A stretch of 64,000 bases of DNA from an uncultured Pseudomonadales bacterium (GTDB lineage: Bacteria > Pseudomonadota > Gammaproteobacteria > Pseudomonadales > Azotimanducaceae): contig CATOTI010000002.1 in assembly GCA_951813295.1 (NCBI GenBank), forward strand, positions 3,420,522-3,484,521, in the 5' to 3' direction. The notes below the pieces were generated by a model. The model was not told the DNA's origin, searched no databases, and worked only from the letters and a program-made list of their open reading frames with translations. Numbering within the stretch: the first letter of the stretch is position 1; every line of letters begins with the position of its first letter. A program made the translations under genes and the position numbers. Shown one piece after another: positions 18,418 to 27,511 of this stretch.

Positions 18418-18918
18418 TTACAGCTCCAGCACGTCTTCGTAGGACGGCAGGTTGCCGCGGATCCGACTCGGCGTGAGGGAGAGCTGGCAGAGGACGTCGG
18501 CGCCCTGTCGCCAGAGGTCGACAACGGCCTGGTAGTCCGGAACGGACATGTCCCAGTAGCGCTCGGCCAGTCGCTCGGCGAGCTCGATCCCACCGGGCGA
18601 GATGGAAACGGTGCCGTCCCAGGCGACCCAGGCTTCGGCTTCGCCGATCGCGTTCGTGGCGAGAACGGAGACGTTGGGATCACGCTCGAGCCGCGCGATC
18701 TTGGGGCTCGCCTTCTCGGCGAACATCTCCACTGTCGTGCCGTTCCACTCGAACCAAACGGGCACGCCGATGGGGGCGGGGTCTTCACGATTCATCATGA
18801 GGATGGCGAGTCGCGGCGTCGCGAGGAAGATATCGAGCTTTTCGGGGTCTTTGAACGGGTTGGCCAAGGCTAGCTCCAAACGCCAAGTGTCGGGTGACGG
18901 TTGCGGATGCCCCATCAT
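18418..18918 (-). CDS. Pyridoxamine 5'-phosphate oxidase-like flavin-binding protein
   Basis: This 166-residue protein has the split-barrel pattern L-A-T-P-R-L-A-I-L-M-M-N followed by P-I-G-V-P-V-W-F-E-W-N-G and F-A-E-K-A-S-P-K-I-A-R-L-E-R-D-P-N-V-S-V. This is typical of PPOX-class proteins, which bind FMN or F420. These proteins reduce or oxidise small molecules. There is no operon partner. The true start could be at a later in-frame codon, because the first 20 residues carry no fold signal. Confidence 0.8.
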   Translation of the reverse strand: MMGHPQPSPDTWRLELALANPFKDPEKLDIFLATPRLAILMMNREDPAPIGVPVWFEWNGTTVEMFAEKASPKIARLERDPNVSVLATNAIGEAEAWVAWDGTVSISPGGIELAERLAERYWDMSVPDYQAVVDLWRQGADVLCQLSLTPSRIRGNLPSYEDVLEL

Positions 18919-19019
18919 GCCAACGGTCGGCGCGGTTGGCGCTATCGATCGGAAGCGTTTCTGAGCCGGCGGCGCCTTGTCGTAAGCTCCCTTCGCGCAC
19001 GACGATTTTGAGGAGAATC

Positions 19020-19241
19020 ATGGTCAAGTGGGAATACAGAGTTCACGTCGTCGACAACGACGGCGACGGCTTCGATCAGTTCTCCCTCGATTTCCTGAAC
19101 GAACTCGGAGATGAGGGTTGGGAGCTCCTGCACGTGAACAAGCTGCAGGACGTGGCAGCCCCCGACGCCGACGTGGGCGGGGAACTCGTGCGCACCAAAC
19201 GGGTGGTGTTGTGGTTCAAGCGTCCGAAGCCGGACGCATGA
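19020..19241 (+). CDS. Small DUF4177-like protein
   Basis: This 73-residue protein starts at ATG 19020 with AGGAG seven bases upstream. The pattern K-W-E-Y-R-V-H-V-V-D and L-N-E-L-G-D-E-G-W-E-L-L-H-V is the DUF4177 signature, followed by a strand V-V-L-W-F-K-R. The function of the family is unknown. It lies 21 bp before the redoxin selenoprotein and is probably co-transcribed with it, so a link to that protein is possible. Confidence 0.8.
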   Translation: MVKWEYRVHVVDNDGDGFDQFSLDFLNELGDEGWELLHVNKLQDVAAPDADVGGELVRTKRVVLWFKRPKPDA

Positions 19242-19262
19242 CGGAATGGGAGACATTCGACG

Positions 19263-20411
19263 ATGGTGAGTGAACGAGACCGATTCGGCTTCGACGCGCC
19301 GGCGCCGCTAGATCATCCGGCGCGTCAGGGATTACCGGCGGGGCACTCGACGGGGCCTGTGGTCGGCGAACGGCTGCCGAACTTCGCTCTGCCCGACCAG
19401 TCGGGCAAGGTCATCGATTTCAACGAAGACCGGCAAGGTAACCCGGCGGTCGTCGTCTTCTATCGCTCGCTGGTCTGGTGACCGCCTTGCTGGACGCAAC
19501 TCGGTGAGTTGCGCGACGGTTACGAGAAGTTCGTCGAAGCGGGGATCAAGCTCTACGCGATCTCATACGACGATAGCGAGGCTGTATCGGCGTTCGCCGA
19601 GAACCAGGCGATTCCCTATCCGCTCCTGGCCGATGTCGACTCCCGGGTGATTCGCGATTTCGGTGTTCTGAACGATTCGATCGATCCGTCCGACGCGATG
19701 CTCTACGGCATGCCATACCCGGGCGTCTTCGTCTGTGATGGTGAGGGCGTCGTGACGGGCAAGATCTTTCACGAGAGTTACAAGATGCGTGACAGCGCGG
19801 AGGTCCTCGTCGACCTTTGCCTGGGTCGCGCACAACTCGACGATCCGGCCTGGATCGAGACGCGTGACGATGACGAAGTGACGGTGACCGCGGCGGTGCA
19901 GGGCGGCACGGGTAGTCTGCGCCAGGGTATCGTCCGCCATCTCGTGATTCGCTTCGAGCTGGCCGAAGGCTTGCACGTCTACGCGGAACCAGCGCCGGGC
20001 GGCATGGTGCCGCTCGCGATCACGCTCGATGGCCCGCCCGGCCTCGTCTTCGACGCGCCCCGATTGCCCGAGACGAAGCCGCTGCATCTTTCGTCGATGA
20101 ACGTTGACCTCGAGGTGTGGGACACGAGCTTTGACGTCCAGGTGCCGTTTTACGCGGTGGGCGAACTGCAGAGCGAGACGCGACCCCTTGATCGGGAGAG
20201 CGCGGTGCTCGCGGTCGAGCTTCGTTTCCAGGCCTGCGACGATTCGATTTGTCTGCTGCCACGGCGCGAGGCGTTCGAAATCGAACTCCCGCTCGAGGTG
20301 ATCGATGTCCCGAACATCCCCGTCCACACCGGTCACGGCCAGCGTGAAGGGGGTTTCGATGGCATGCCGCATCTGCGGCGGCTGATTGCGCGGAAGAGCG
20401 GCAATGGTTGA
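19263..20411 (+). CDS. Selenoprotein: redoxin (AhpC/TSA-like) with Sec at 73, fused to DsbD-alpha-like domain
   Basis: One 382-residue protein is encoded across an in-frame UGA at 19479-19481. Before it is a redoxin start (V-G-E-R-L-P-N-F-A-L-P-D-Q-S-G-K, then V-V-V-F-Y-R-S-L-V-W). After it the frame continues as P-P-C-W-T-Q-L-G-E-L-R, so the active site reads U73-P-P-C76, the CxxC position of the thioredoxin fold. Residues 77-190 complete the fold (L-Y-A-I-S-Y-D-D, P-Y-P-L-L-A-D-V-D, Y-P-G-V-F-V-C-D-G). Residues from about 195 resemble the DsbD N-terminal domain, with a C325-x4-C330 pair. A selenol peroxidase or reductase with its own reducing partner is the likely role. GGGAG precedes the ATG. 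Confidence 0.9.
19479..19513 (+). promoter_or_regulatory. Sec UGA codon and bacterial SECIS hairpin of the redoxin gene
   Basis: UGA 19479-19481 is followed by a perfect hairpin. The 8-bp stem is CGCAACUC (19495-19502) with GAGUUGCG (19506-19513), closing a GGU triloop at 19503-19505. The loop begins 22 nt after the UGA and has G in its first two positions. This meets the usual bacterial SECIS pattern (short distance, 4-16 bp stem, small loop with a G), and the E. coli fdhF loop is also G-U containing. It would recruit SelB with Sec-tRNA. Confidence 0.88.
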
Positions 20412-20435
20412 TCGGTCCGAGGGGAGGCTTGTTGC

Positions 20436-21167
20436 ATGAGTGAGTACAAAAACGATCGAGAAGCGCGTATCGACGTCGCGGCAGCCCATCGCCTGGCCGT
20501 GCATCACGGCCTGAACGAAGGGGTTTGGAATCACATCAGCCTCTTATCGCCGGAAGATTCTTCTCGAATGATCATCTCGCCGGGCCATATGCATTGGTCG
20601 CAGGTCACGGCCAGTAACCTCGCCCTGATGGATCACGAAGGTGAGCTTCTGGCGGGCGAGCGGGCGCCGATTCGTGCGGGCTGGATCATCCACCGACCGG
20701 TTCACCAAGCGCGGCCGGACGCTCGGTGTGTCATCCACGTACACGCGCCTTATATCACCGCCATGTCGATTCGCGAGGACATGCGTTTCGAAACGCGAAG
20801 CTCGCAACAGTCCGCGGGATTTCACAACGACGTGGCCTACTACGAGGTCTACGACGGCTTGCTCGACAGCGAATCAGAGGGAGAGCGGATGGCGGAAGTG
20901 CTCGGCCATCGGCGCGTCCTGCTGCTGCGCAACCACGGCGCCCTCATCGCGGCACCATCGGTCGGGCGTGCATACCTCGACGTCTATCAGCTCGAGCGCG
21001 CGTGCATGTATCAGCTTCTGGCCGTCGCTGGCGGCGGCGAAATGGCCCTCATCCCGGACGACATCGCCTCGAAAATGGGCGCGATGGCGCGGCAGTCGAC
21101 GAGCCACGGTCACTGGGGCGGGATGAAGCGTTGGATGGACGCGGTCGAGCCGGACTACCGCAACTAG
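20436..21167 (+). CDS. Class II aldolase/adducin-family protein
   Basis: This 243-residue protein has the class II aldolase pattern: A-H-R-L-A-V-H-H-G-L-N-E-G-V-W-N-H-I-S near the start, the zinc ligands H101-x-H103 in V-I-H-V-H-A-P-Y, and the later L-L-R-N-H-G-A-L near 160. Members cleave sugar phosphates, act as epimerases or decarboxylate keto acids. The gene starts 24 bp after the redoxin selenoprotein. It is on the same strand, so it may be co-transcribed with it. Confidence 0.87.
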   Translation: MSEYKNDREARIDVAAAHRLAVHHGLNEGVWNHISLLSPEDSSRMIISPGHMHWSQVTASNLALMDHEGELLAGERAPIRAGWIIHRPVHQARPDARCVIHVHAPYITAMSIREDMRFETRSSQQSAGFHNDVAYYEVYDGLLDSESEGERMAEVLGHRRVLLLRNHGALIAAPSVGRAYLDVYQLERACMYQLLAVAGGGEMALIPDDIASKMGAMARQSTSHGHWGGMKRWMDAVEPDYRN

Positions 21168-21173
21168 ATCGCC

Positions 21174-21908
21174 CTAATCGTCGATCGTGGCGAGGAAACC
21201 CGCTAGTGCTGCGTCGAAAGCTTCCGGTTGCTCGTAGAACGGCCAGTGTCCCGAGTTTTCGATGATCGCGAGATCGCAGTCGGGCATGAGTTCGCGAAAC
21301 GCGATGTGGTTGCGCACGGGGGTCAGCCGATCTTCGCTGCCGCCGATCGCAATGGATCGAACGTGGATGTGCTTCAACCGGGCAAGGACATCGAACGTGT
21401 CGTCGGCGACCCAGTCACGATAGACCACGTCGGGTGCTACTTCGCCGCGATCGCGGGCCACGTGGTCGATCGTCTCATCCGTCGTTGCCGTACCGAACGA
21501 CCAACGCGGATCGATCTCCGGGCCCGGATCGACGCGAAGTCGCGCCCCGGTGTCGACGAGGCAGAGCCCGGTCAGGCGACGGGGATCGTATGCCGCCACG
21601 ACGAGCGCGATCGCGCCGCCGAGCGAATGGCCGAGGAGGACGAATCGCGCCCAGCCGAGGTGATCGGCGAGAGCGGTAACGAAGTGCGCATAGTCCGCCG
21701 CGCCACGGAAACCGTGGCCGTCGGATCGACCATGGCCTGGTAGATCGAGCGCGGCCACGGGACGTTCGGCTGCGAGGACGTGCGCGACGCGGCTCAGCAC
21801 CTCGGCGCGACAGCCGGTGCCGTGCACGAGAATGATGGGGGTTCCGGCCGCGTCCGCGCCGAAGGTGTCGTAGTGAACGTCCAATCCCTCGGAATGAAAA
21901 CGCGCCAT
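21174..21908 (-). CDS. Alpha/beta hydrolase
   Basis: This 244-residue hydrolase has the oxyanion strand I-I-L-V-H-G-T-G, the nucleophile elbow G-H-S95-L-G-G, an acid near D209 (G-S-E-D-R-L-T-P) and a histidine near 227 (S-G-H-W-P-F). It has the P-G-H-G-R-S-D-G loop common in esterases and in C-C hydrolases of ring-cleavage pathways. It is divergent from the MOSC gene and convergent with the aldolase-like gene. The substrate is unknown. Confidence 0.88.
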   Translation of the reverse strand: MARFHSEGLDVHYDTFGADAAGTPIILVHGTGCRAEVLSRVAHVLAAERPVAALDLPGHGRSDGHGFRGAADYAHFVTALADHLGWARFVLLGHSLGGAIALVVAAYDPRRLTGLCLVDTGARLRVDPGPEIDPRWSFGTATTDETIDHVARDRGEVAPDVVYRDWVADDTFDVLARLKHIHVRSIAIGGSEDRLTPVRNHIAFRELMPDCDLAIIENSGHWPFYEQPEAFDAALAGFLATIDD

Positions 21909-21965
21909 GTTGCTCGATCCTCCTTGCGGCGCCGTATGCTAGCCGTAAAAGGAGAAGGACTCGCT

Positions 21966-22784
21966 ATGGCCCAGACCTGCACGATCACGACGATCTATCA
22001 GTACCCCGTGAAGAGTTGTCGTGGTGTCTCCGAGGAGGCGGCGGAGATCTCATCCACGGGTATCGTCGGTGACCGCCAGTTGATGGTTTTGAAAGACGGC
22101 AAGTTCGTCAATCAGGCCCGCGTGCCCTTGCTCGCGCGCGTGGCGACGCGGCGCATCGACGAATCGACGATTGAATTCGCGGCATCGGATGCCGATCAAG
22201 TGGCGCATTCGATTGCGCAGGACGGTGAGGTTCTCACCGTCGACTTCTACGGCAACCGGGTGGGCGTCGTCGATCAGGGCGATGCGCTGTCGCAATGGAT
22301 CTCGTCGGTCGCCCAAAACGACCTCCGCGTCGTCTCGCTCGAGAAGACCTTCAAGCGCGCGATCCCGCTCGAAGAGTTTGCGGTGGTCGACGGCGCCGAT
22401 CAGTCGCGCTTTGTCGACGTGGCGCCCATCCTCGTCACCAACGAAGCCTCGCTCGAGGATCTGAACGGCCGCCTCGATGAAACGGTGCCGATGAATCGAT
22501 TTCGCCCGAACATCGTCGTAGAAGGTCTCGATGCGTTTGCCGAAGACGGCGTTGCAAAGCTGACGAACGGGTCGGTCGAGTTGGTTCGCGCGACGCATTG
22601 CGAGCGTTGCGCGGTGACCTGTACGGATCAGGAGACGGGTGAGCGCAAGTCGGAGCCGCTGAAGACCTTGCGCGGTTATCGACATCGCGAGAACGGCTAT
22701 GCCGGCGGCGTCATGTTCGGCTCCTACATGGGCGTCGTGGGTGAAGCGACGATTCGCGTTGGCGACGTGCTGACGGTTTCCTGA
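21966..22784 (+). CDS. MOSC-domain protein (YcbX/mARC-like)
   Basis: The product is about 272 residues from ATG 21966, preceded by AGGAG. It has the N-terminal MOSC-N barrel (Y-Q-Y-P-V-K-S-C-R-G) and the C-terminal MOSC domain with R-F-R-P-N-I-V-V-E-G and the molybdenum-cofactor region H-C-E-R-C-A-V-T-C-T-D-Q-E-T-G. YcbX and mARC proteins use molybdopterin to reduce N-hydroxylated bases. An upstream in-frame extension overlaps the opposite-strand gene and is not supported. Confidence 0.9.
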   Translation: MAQTCTITTIYQYPVKSCRGVSEEAAEISSTGIVGDRQLMVLKDGKFVNQARVPLLARVATRRIDESTIEFAASDADQVAHSIAQDGEVLTVDFYGNRVGVVDQGDALSQWISSVAQNDLRVVSLEKTFKRAIPLEEFAVVDGADQSRFVDVAPILVTNEASLEDLNGRLDETVPMNRFRPNIVVEGLDAFAEDGVAKLTNGSVELVRATHCERCAVTCTDQETGERKSEPLKTLRGYRHRENGYAGGVMFGSYMGVVGEATIRVGDVLTVS

Positions 22785-22809
22785 AAGTTTTAGCGATGGA
22801 GGCGATTCG

Positions 22810-23724
22810 ATGAGCGTTTTTGTCGTTGGTGGCATCAACCACGACGTTGTCGTGACGAGTGACCAACACATGCGCCCGGGCGAGACGCTGACGGGCGATA
22901 GCCTGAACTACTACCCCGGTGGCAAGGGATCGAACCAGGCGATTGCGGCGGCGCGCGCGGGCGCGGACGTCATCATGATCGGCTGCACCGGCGACGACGC
23001 CGCCGGCCGGGAGTTGCGTGAGTACCTCTCGAACGCCGGTGTCGACGTCTCGCACGTGGCGGTGCGTGCCGACGTGCCGACCGGAACGGCTTTGATCGTC
23101 GTCGCCCACGGCGAGAACTCGATCATGGTCGTGTTGGGCGCGAATCAGGAAGTGACACCCGAAGCGCTCGCCGGTATCGAGTTCGAGGCGACTGACATTG
23201 TGGTCGCGCAACTCGAAACCCCGGTGGACGCCACCAAGGCTGCGTTTCGGCTGGCGCGAGAAGCTGGCGCGCGTACGTTTCTGAATCCGTCGCCGATTGA
23301 TGACATCAATTCGGAACTCGTCGATCTCGTGGATGTGCTCGTCGTCAACGAGTACGAGTTCGAGCAGATTTTCGATCAGCCGCTCGCCGCGGTTCTCGAC
23401 GAAGACGCGGACGCGACTTTCGATTTCGCCGGGACGCTCGTCGTCACTCTCGGTGCAGAAGGCGTGGTGACGATCGACGAACACGGTCGTCGGGCGCGCC
23501 TTCCGGCGCGGGTCGTCGATGTCGTCGATTCGACGGGTGCGGGGGATTGCTTTGCGGGCTACCTCGCCGCCGGACTCCAGGAAGGTGCAGCGCTACAAGA
23601 CGCCGTGGCGCTCGCCAACGTGGCGGCGTCGATCAGTGTGACGATCCCGGGGGCGGCGTCGTCGTTGCCGCTGCGCGAGGTCGTCGATTCGATAGCTAAA
23701 GAGTCAGCCAATCAGTCGAGGTAG
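22810..23724 (+). CDS. PfkB-family kinase (ribokinase-like)
   Basis: This 304-residue protein has the two PfkB signatures: the N-terminal G-G-K-G-S-N-Q-A-I-A-A-A-R-A-G and the C-terminal D-S-T-G-A-G-D246-C-F-A-G-Y, where the Asp is the catalytic base. The G-G-K-G-x-N pattern is the ribokinase hallmark. It phosphorylates a sugar, probably ribose. The gene lies 25 bp after the MOSC gene and 8 bp before the SDR gene on the same strand. Confidence 0.9.
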   Translation: MSVFVVGGINHDVVVTSDQHMRPGETLTGDSLNYYPGGKGSNQAIAAARAGADVIMIGCTGDDAAGRELREYLSNAGVDVSHVAVRADVPTGTALIVVAHGENSIMVVLGANQEVTPEALAGIEFEATDIVVAQLETPVDATKAAFRLAREAGARTFLNPSPIDDINSELVDLVDVLVVNEYEFEQIFDQPLAAVLDEDADATFDFAGTLVVTLGAEGVVTIDEHGRRARLPARVVDVVDSTGAGDCFAGYLAAGLQEGAALQDAVALANVAASISVTIPGAASSLPLREVVDSIAKESANQSR

Positions 23725-23732
23725 AGAAAGGC

Positions 23733-24701
23733 ATGCAGGATTTCAGCGGCAAACTCGCCGTCATCACGGGCGGCGGCACGGGCATGGGTCGGGCGCTGGC
23801 GCGCCAACTCGTGGCCGAAGGATGCGATGTCGCGGTCTGCGACGTGATCGAGGACAACCTGGCCGAGACGCTCGCGCTCTGCCGCGGCGAAGCGCCGCAG
23901 GGCGTTGCCATCACCGCGCACCGATGCGACGTGAGGCTCGAGGACGATATTGCCGACTTCCGCGACGCGGTCGTGCGCGATCACGGTAGGGATTACATCA
24001 ACTTACTCTTCAACAACGCCGGCATCGCGGGCGCCGGTAGCTTCGTCAATACGCCGCGTGATCGCTGGGAGCAGACGTTCGACACGTGCTGGAACGGCGT
24101 CTATCTGATGACGCGGCTTTTTTTGCCGCTCCTGATGGCGAGCGACGAAGGTCACGTCGTCAACACCAGCAGCGTCAACGGTTTTCACGCAGCGCTCGGG
24201 GGCAGCATTCCGCACACGGCCTACAGTTCGGCGAAATTTGCGGTCAAGGGGTTCACTGAAGCGCTTATCACCGACTTTCGCTACAACGCAGCGCACCTCA
24301 AAGCATCCGTCGTGATGCCGGGCTATGTCGGTACGGGGATCACGCGGAACACCCTCGAGATCACTGGGACGGACGTGGTGGCGTTCACGGATGCGGAGAT
24401 CGAACGACAGAAACCACGCTGGATCGAGAACGGCTTCGTGAGTGACCCGAATGCAACGGCCGACGAGATCCGTGCCCTCTGGCGCGATTGGATGTCGCGC
24501 TACGAGGAAGGTGGTATGACGTCGGAAGAAGCGGCCACCGTCATCCTCGATGGGGTTCGTTCCGAGAAATGGCGCATCCTCGTGGGGTCCGACGCGCACG
24601 CGTTCGACGCGGCGGTTCGCGCCGCACCCGAGCAAGCCTACGATGCCGACTTCATGGCGCATGTCGCCAACCAGATGGAAGAAGGCGATGTGGAGGAATA
24701 G
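23733..24701 (+). CDS. Short-chain dehydrogenase/reductase
   Basis: This 322-residue SDR has the nucleotide site T-G-G-G-T-G-M-G (12-19), the N-N-A-G motif and the catalytic Y164-x3-K168 in T-A-Y-S-S-A-K. It is longer than the usual 250 residues because of a C-terminal extension (from about 250) with an acidic tail. SDRs oxidise or reduce alcohols, sugars and steroids with NAD(P)(H). It starts 8 bp after the kinase gene, so the two are probably in one transcript. Confidence 0.92.
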   Translation: MQDFSGKLAVITGGGTGMGRALARQLVAEGCDVAVCDVIEDNLAETLALCRGEAPQGVAITAHRCDVRLEDDIADFRDAVVRDHGRDYINLLFNNAGIAGAGSFVNTPRDRWEQTFDTCWNGVYLMTRLFLPLLMASDEGHVVNTSSVNGFHAALGGSIPHTAYSSAKFAVKGFTEALITDFRYNAAHLKASVVMPGYVGTGITRNTLEITGTDVVAFTDAEIERQKPRWIENGFVSDPNATADEIRALWRDWMSRYEEGGMTSEEAATVILDGVRSEKWRILVGSDAHAFDAAVRAAPEQAYDADFMAHVANQMEEGDVEE

Positions 24702-24712
24702 CGAGGCTGAGT

Positions 24713-25807
24713 TTGCCTGATCGTTCGACCCCGCCAACGCTCTATCGTCTGCGCCGCTGGTCTGCGGCGATGAGCCCTTTCGTTGTCGCGACGTTGACCG
24801 GGCGGCGCGGACGGCGATTGCGGCAAATTCGGCGCGAGACCCGCATCGTCGATACCGCCGGCATCGATGAACTGACCGCGGTCGAGATCAATGGCGCCCG
24901 GCAGTGGTTGCGCATCCGGGGCGTGAACGTCGCGAACCCCGTGCTTCTCTATCTGCACGGCGGCCCGGGCGGGACGAGCCTGCCGTTTCGGCGCGACATC
25001 GCGGCTTGGGAGCGCCATTTCACCGTCGTGCATTGGGAGCAACGTGGCGCGGGAAAAAGCTATTCGAGCAGAATCGATCCACGGACGTTGACGCTCGAGC
25101 AGATGGTGCTCGACACGGAGGCGATCATCGATTGGGTATTGAACCGCCTGGGCCAGAATCAACTGGTCTTGCTCGGACATTCGTGGGGATCGTTTCTTGC
25201 CGCCCACGTCCTGAAAAAGGGCCATCCGGGTGTCGCCGTTTACGTTGGCTCGGGCCAGGTAGGCGATATGGTGGCCTCGGAACGAATGTTCTTCGAATTT
25301 GCGCTCGAACAAGCCCGCGTTCGTGACGACGCGCGTGCGCTCGCGGATCTGGAAGCGATCGGCGCTTACCCCACAGGCACGCGTCGCGACCATCGCCATC
25401 GCAACAAAGTGCGCGGTTGGGCCCGGCATTTCGGTTGGTCGGGCGGTAAGGATCCCGTCGGTGGTCGCAACCGCGCGGCCCTCATGGCGACCGAGGAGTA
25501 CTCGTTGCGCGACATCTACGGCTATCTCAAGGGAACGCTTTTCGTCCAACCGCTCGTCGACGTGTTGTTCGATCCTGAACGGCAACCTATGACCGTGGCA
25601 AACGAAATACCCGTACCGATGGTTCTGTTATCGGGCGCTAAGGACTCGTTTACCGCGACGCCGGTCGCCGAAGCTTTTTTCGACGCGGTCCGCGCTCCGT
25701 CGAAACAGCACATCGTGTATCCCGAAGCCGGGCACTGGCCGATGATCGACGAGGCGGAGGCGTATCTCGATGCGTTGCTGACTCACGTACGGCCGCACGT
25801 CGTCTGA
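24713..25807 (+). CDS. Alpha/beta hydrolase, prolyl-aminopeptidase-like
   Basis: The best start is TTG 24713, just after the SDR stop; ATG 24770 is an alternative. This gives about 364 residues. The signature H-G-G-P-G-G-T-S, a G-H-S-W-G-S nucleophile elbow and a late G-H-W-P-M-I-D histidine region point to the proline-iminopeptidase group. The R-G-A-G-K-S-Y loop also fits. The enzyme would cleave amides or peptides. It is probably the end of the kinase/SDR operon and is convergent with the CoA-transferase gene. Confidence 0.87.
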   Translation: MPDRSTPPTLYRLRRWSAAMSPFVVATLTGRRGRRLRQIRRETRIVDTAGIDELTAVEINGARQWLRIRGVNVANPVLLYLHGGPGGTSLPFRRDIAAWERHFTVVHWEQRGAGKSYSSRIDPRTLTLEQMVLDTEAIIDWVLNRLGQNQLVLLGHSWGSFLAAHVLKKGHPGVAVYVGSGQVGDMVASERMFFEFALEQARVRDDARALADLEAIGAYPTGTRRDHRHRNKVRGWARHFGWSGGKDPVGGRNRAALMATEEYSLRDIYGYLKGTLFVQPLVDVLFDPERQPMTVANEIPVPMVLLSGAKDSFTATPVAEAFFDAVRAPSKQHIVYPEAGHWPMIDEAEAYLDALLTHVRPHVV

Positions 25808-25811
25808 TCGA

Positions 25812-27014
25812 CTACGGACCGGCCGTGAGGATCACCTCGGCCGACTTCAGCTGCTCGATGTAGTCGGGCGCGAAGCCGAGATCGGTCAACACCTCGACCG
25901 AGTTCTCGCCGACATCGGGGGCGCGTTTCGGCGGCCTTTTCGGCTCTTCCTTGACGTTGACCGGGCTCGCGATCGTGAGGTCGTAGCCTTCACCGTCGTC
26001 GTTCGTCTCGACGATCACGCCGTTGGCGCGAAGCTGTGGATCGTTCACGACCTCGGCCATGCTCTGCACGATTCCGTAGGTGATGTCTTGCTCATCAAGG
26101 CGCTGCGTCAGCTCGTCGTAAGTCATTTGCGCGAAGGCTTCGGTCAGGAGGGTCATGAGTTCCCGGCGGTTGCGCATGATCGTGCGCTGATCGGGAAAGC
26201 GCGGGTCGTCCTGCCATTCGGGATGGCCCGCGGCTTGCGTGAGATTTGCCCATTCCTTTCCGGGGTTCACGATCGACAGCACCACGTAGCGCCCGTCGCT
26301 GCTCGAATACGAACCCATGAACGGATTCACCCAGCCGGTCTCCTGGCGATGCTGGCCCAGGTCGGAGCCCGCGATCACGCCGGAAAGCGCCATGCCGTTG
26401 GCCCAGACGCCGTTCGCGACGAGTGAAGTCGATACGTTTGAGCCTTCGCCCGTCTTCTCGCGTCGATAGAGACCGGTCATGATCGCGCCGAAAAACGCGG
26501 TGGACGTCGAGTGATCACCGATGCCGGGTGCCGGTTGCAGCGGGACCTGCTCGGGGTTGCGTGTGAACTCCATCAGGCCGGACCGCGCATACCAGGCCGT
26601 CACGTCGAAAGCCCGGCGCTCGACGTCGGGACCTTCGGTGCCGTAACCGGTGAGCTGGGCATAGATCAGCCGCGGGTTGATCGCCTTCAGCCGTTCGTAT
26701 TCGAGCTGATAGCGGGCGAGGTTGGCGTCGAGAAAGTTCGTGGTGAACACGTCCGCTTTGGCAACGAGTTCGTGCATCAGCGTTTGTCCGGCGTCCTTCG
26801 TGAGGTCGAGTGCCAGGCTTTTCTTGTTTCGTGACGTCAGAAGCCAGTGGTAGGGAATCGGATAGCGGCCGACGAGCATGCGGTAGCCGTCGCCGCCCGG
26901 CGGTTCGATCTTGATCACATTCGCGCCGAAGTCGGCGAGGATCGTGCCCGCGCCGGGCCCCGCCAGGAACGTCGCGGCATCGATGACGGTGATGTCTTCC
27001 AGGAGGTAGTTCAC
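25812..27014 (-). CDS. CaiB/BaiF-family (class III) CoA-transferase
   Basis: The product is about 400 residues from GTG 27012-27014, behind AAGGGG; an earlier in-frame GTG is possible. The N-terminal pattern T-V-I-D-A-A-T-F-L-A-G-P and L-A-D-F-G-A-N-V-I-K-I-E-P-P is diagnostic, as is the later G-Y-G-T-E-G-P. These enzymes move CoA between carboxylic acids, activating a substrate for degradation. A second CaiB/BaiF paralogue lies at 38457. Confidence 0.92.
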   Translation of the reverse strand: MNYLLEDITVIDAATFLAGPGAGTILADFGANVIKIEPPGGDGYRMLVGRYPIPYHWLLTSRNKKSLALDLTKDAGQTLMHELVAKADVFTTNFLDANLARYQLEYERLKAINPRLIYAQLTGYGTEGPDVERRAFDVTAWYARSGLMEFTRNPEQVPLQPAPGIGDHSTSTAFFGAIMTGLYRREKTGEGSNVSTSLVANGVWANGMALSGVIAGSDLGQHRQETGWVNPFMGSYSSSDGRYVVLSIVNPGKEWANLTQAAGHPEWQDDPRFPDQRTIMRNRRELMTLLTEAFAQMTYDELTQRLDEQDITYGIVQSMAEVVNDPQLRANGVIVETNDDGEGYDLTIASPVNVKEEPKRPPKRAPDVGENSVEVLTDLGFAPDYIEQLKSAEVILTAGP

Positions 27015-27079
27015 TTGGATCCCCTTTTTTGATTGCACAGAGCTTTCGGTTGTCGTGGCACCAAAACCATGCGGTTTGG

Positions 27080-27511
27080 TTAGCCGCTGGGCGACGCGAA
27101 TGGATTAACCAATGTGACCCCTGTGCCTTCGAAATGCTTGACGTTTCGCGTTGCCAGGCTCGCTTCGTGGCTGAAGACGATCGCAGCAATCATCACGTCG
27201 GCAACCGAACTCGGACGACCCTCGCGTCTCAGCTTTGCCGCGATCTCACCGTATGCGACCGCTGCTTGCTCCTCGAATGGAAGAATGCCATCGGCCAGAA
27301 CCGTTTCTACGATTAGATCCAACGCATGTTGCAGATCGCGCTTGCGTTTCCCGGTCTGGAGGCAGGCAATCCCGTAGCGCATTTCTGCGATGCAAATCGC
27401 GGTTGTGGTAATCGGTTCGGCGATCGACTCGAACCATCGCGTGACGTTGTCGTTGGCGTCGGTCGTCGGCTTGCGCAGCTCCGAAAGCACGTTCGTATCG
27501 AGAACGATCAT
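27080..27511 (-). CDS. PIN-domain toxin (VapC/FitB type)
   Basis: This 143-residue protein begins M-I-V-L-D5-T-N-V-L-S-E-L-R-K-P, the usual start of PIN ribonucleases. An acidic residue in I-A-E-M-R-Y-G (about 43) and D101 in V-A-D-V-M-I-A-A complete the metal site. The start overlaps the antitoxin stop by 4 bp (ATGA). It is a predicted RNA endonuclease held inactive by the upstream ribbon-helix-helix partner. Confidence 0.92.
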   Translation of the reverse strand: MIVLDTNVLSELRKPTTDANDNVTRWFESIAEPITTTAICIAEMRYGIACLQTGKRKRDLQHALDLIVETVLADGILPFEEQAAVAYGEIAAKLRREGRPSSVADVMIAAIVFSHEASLATRNVKHFEGTGVTLVNPFASPSG

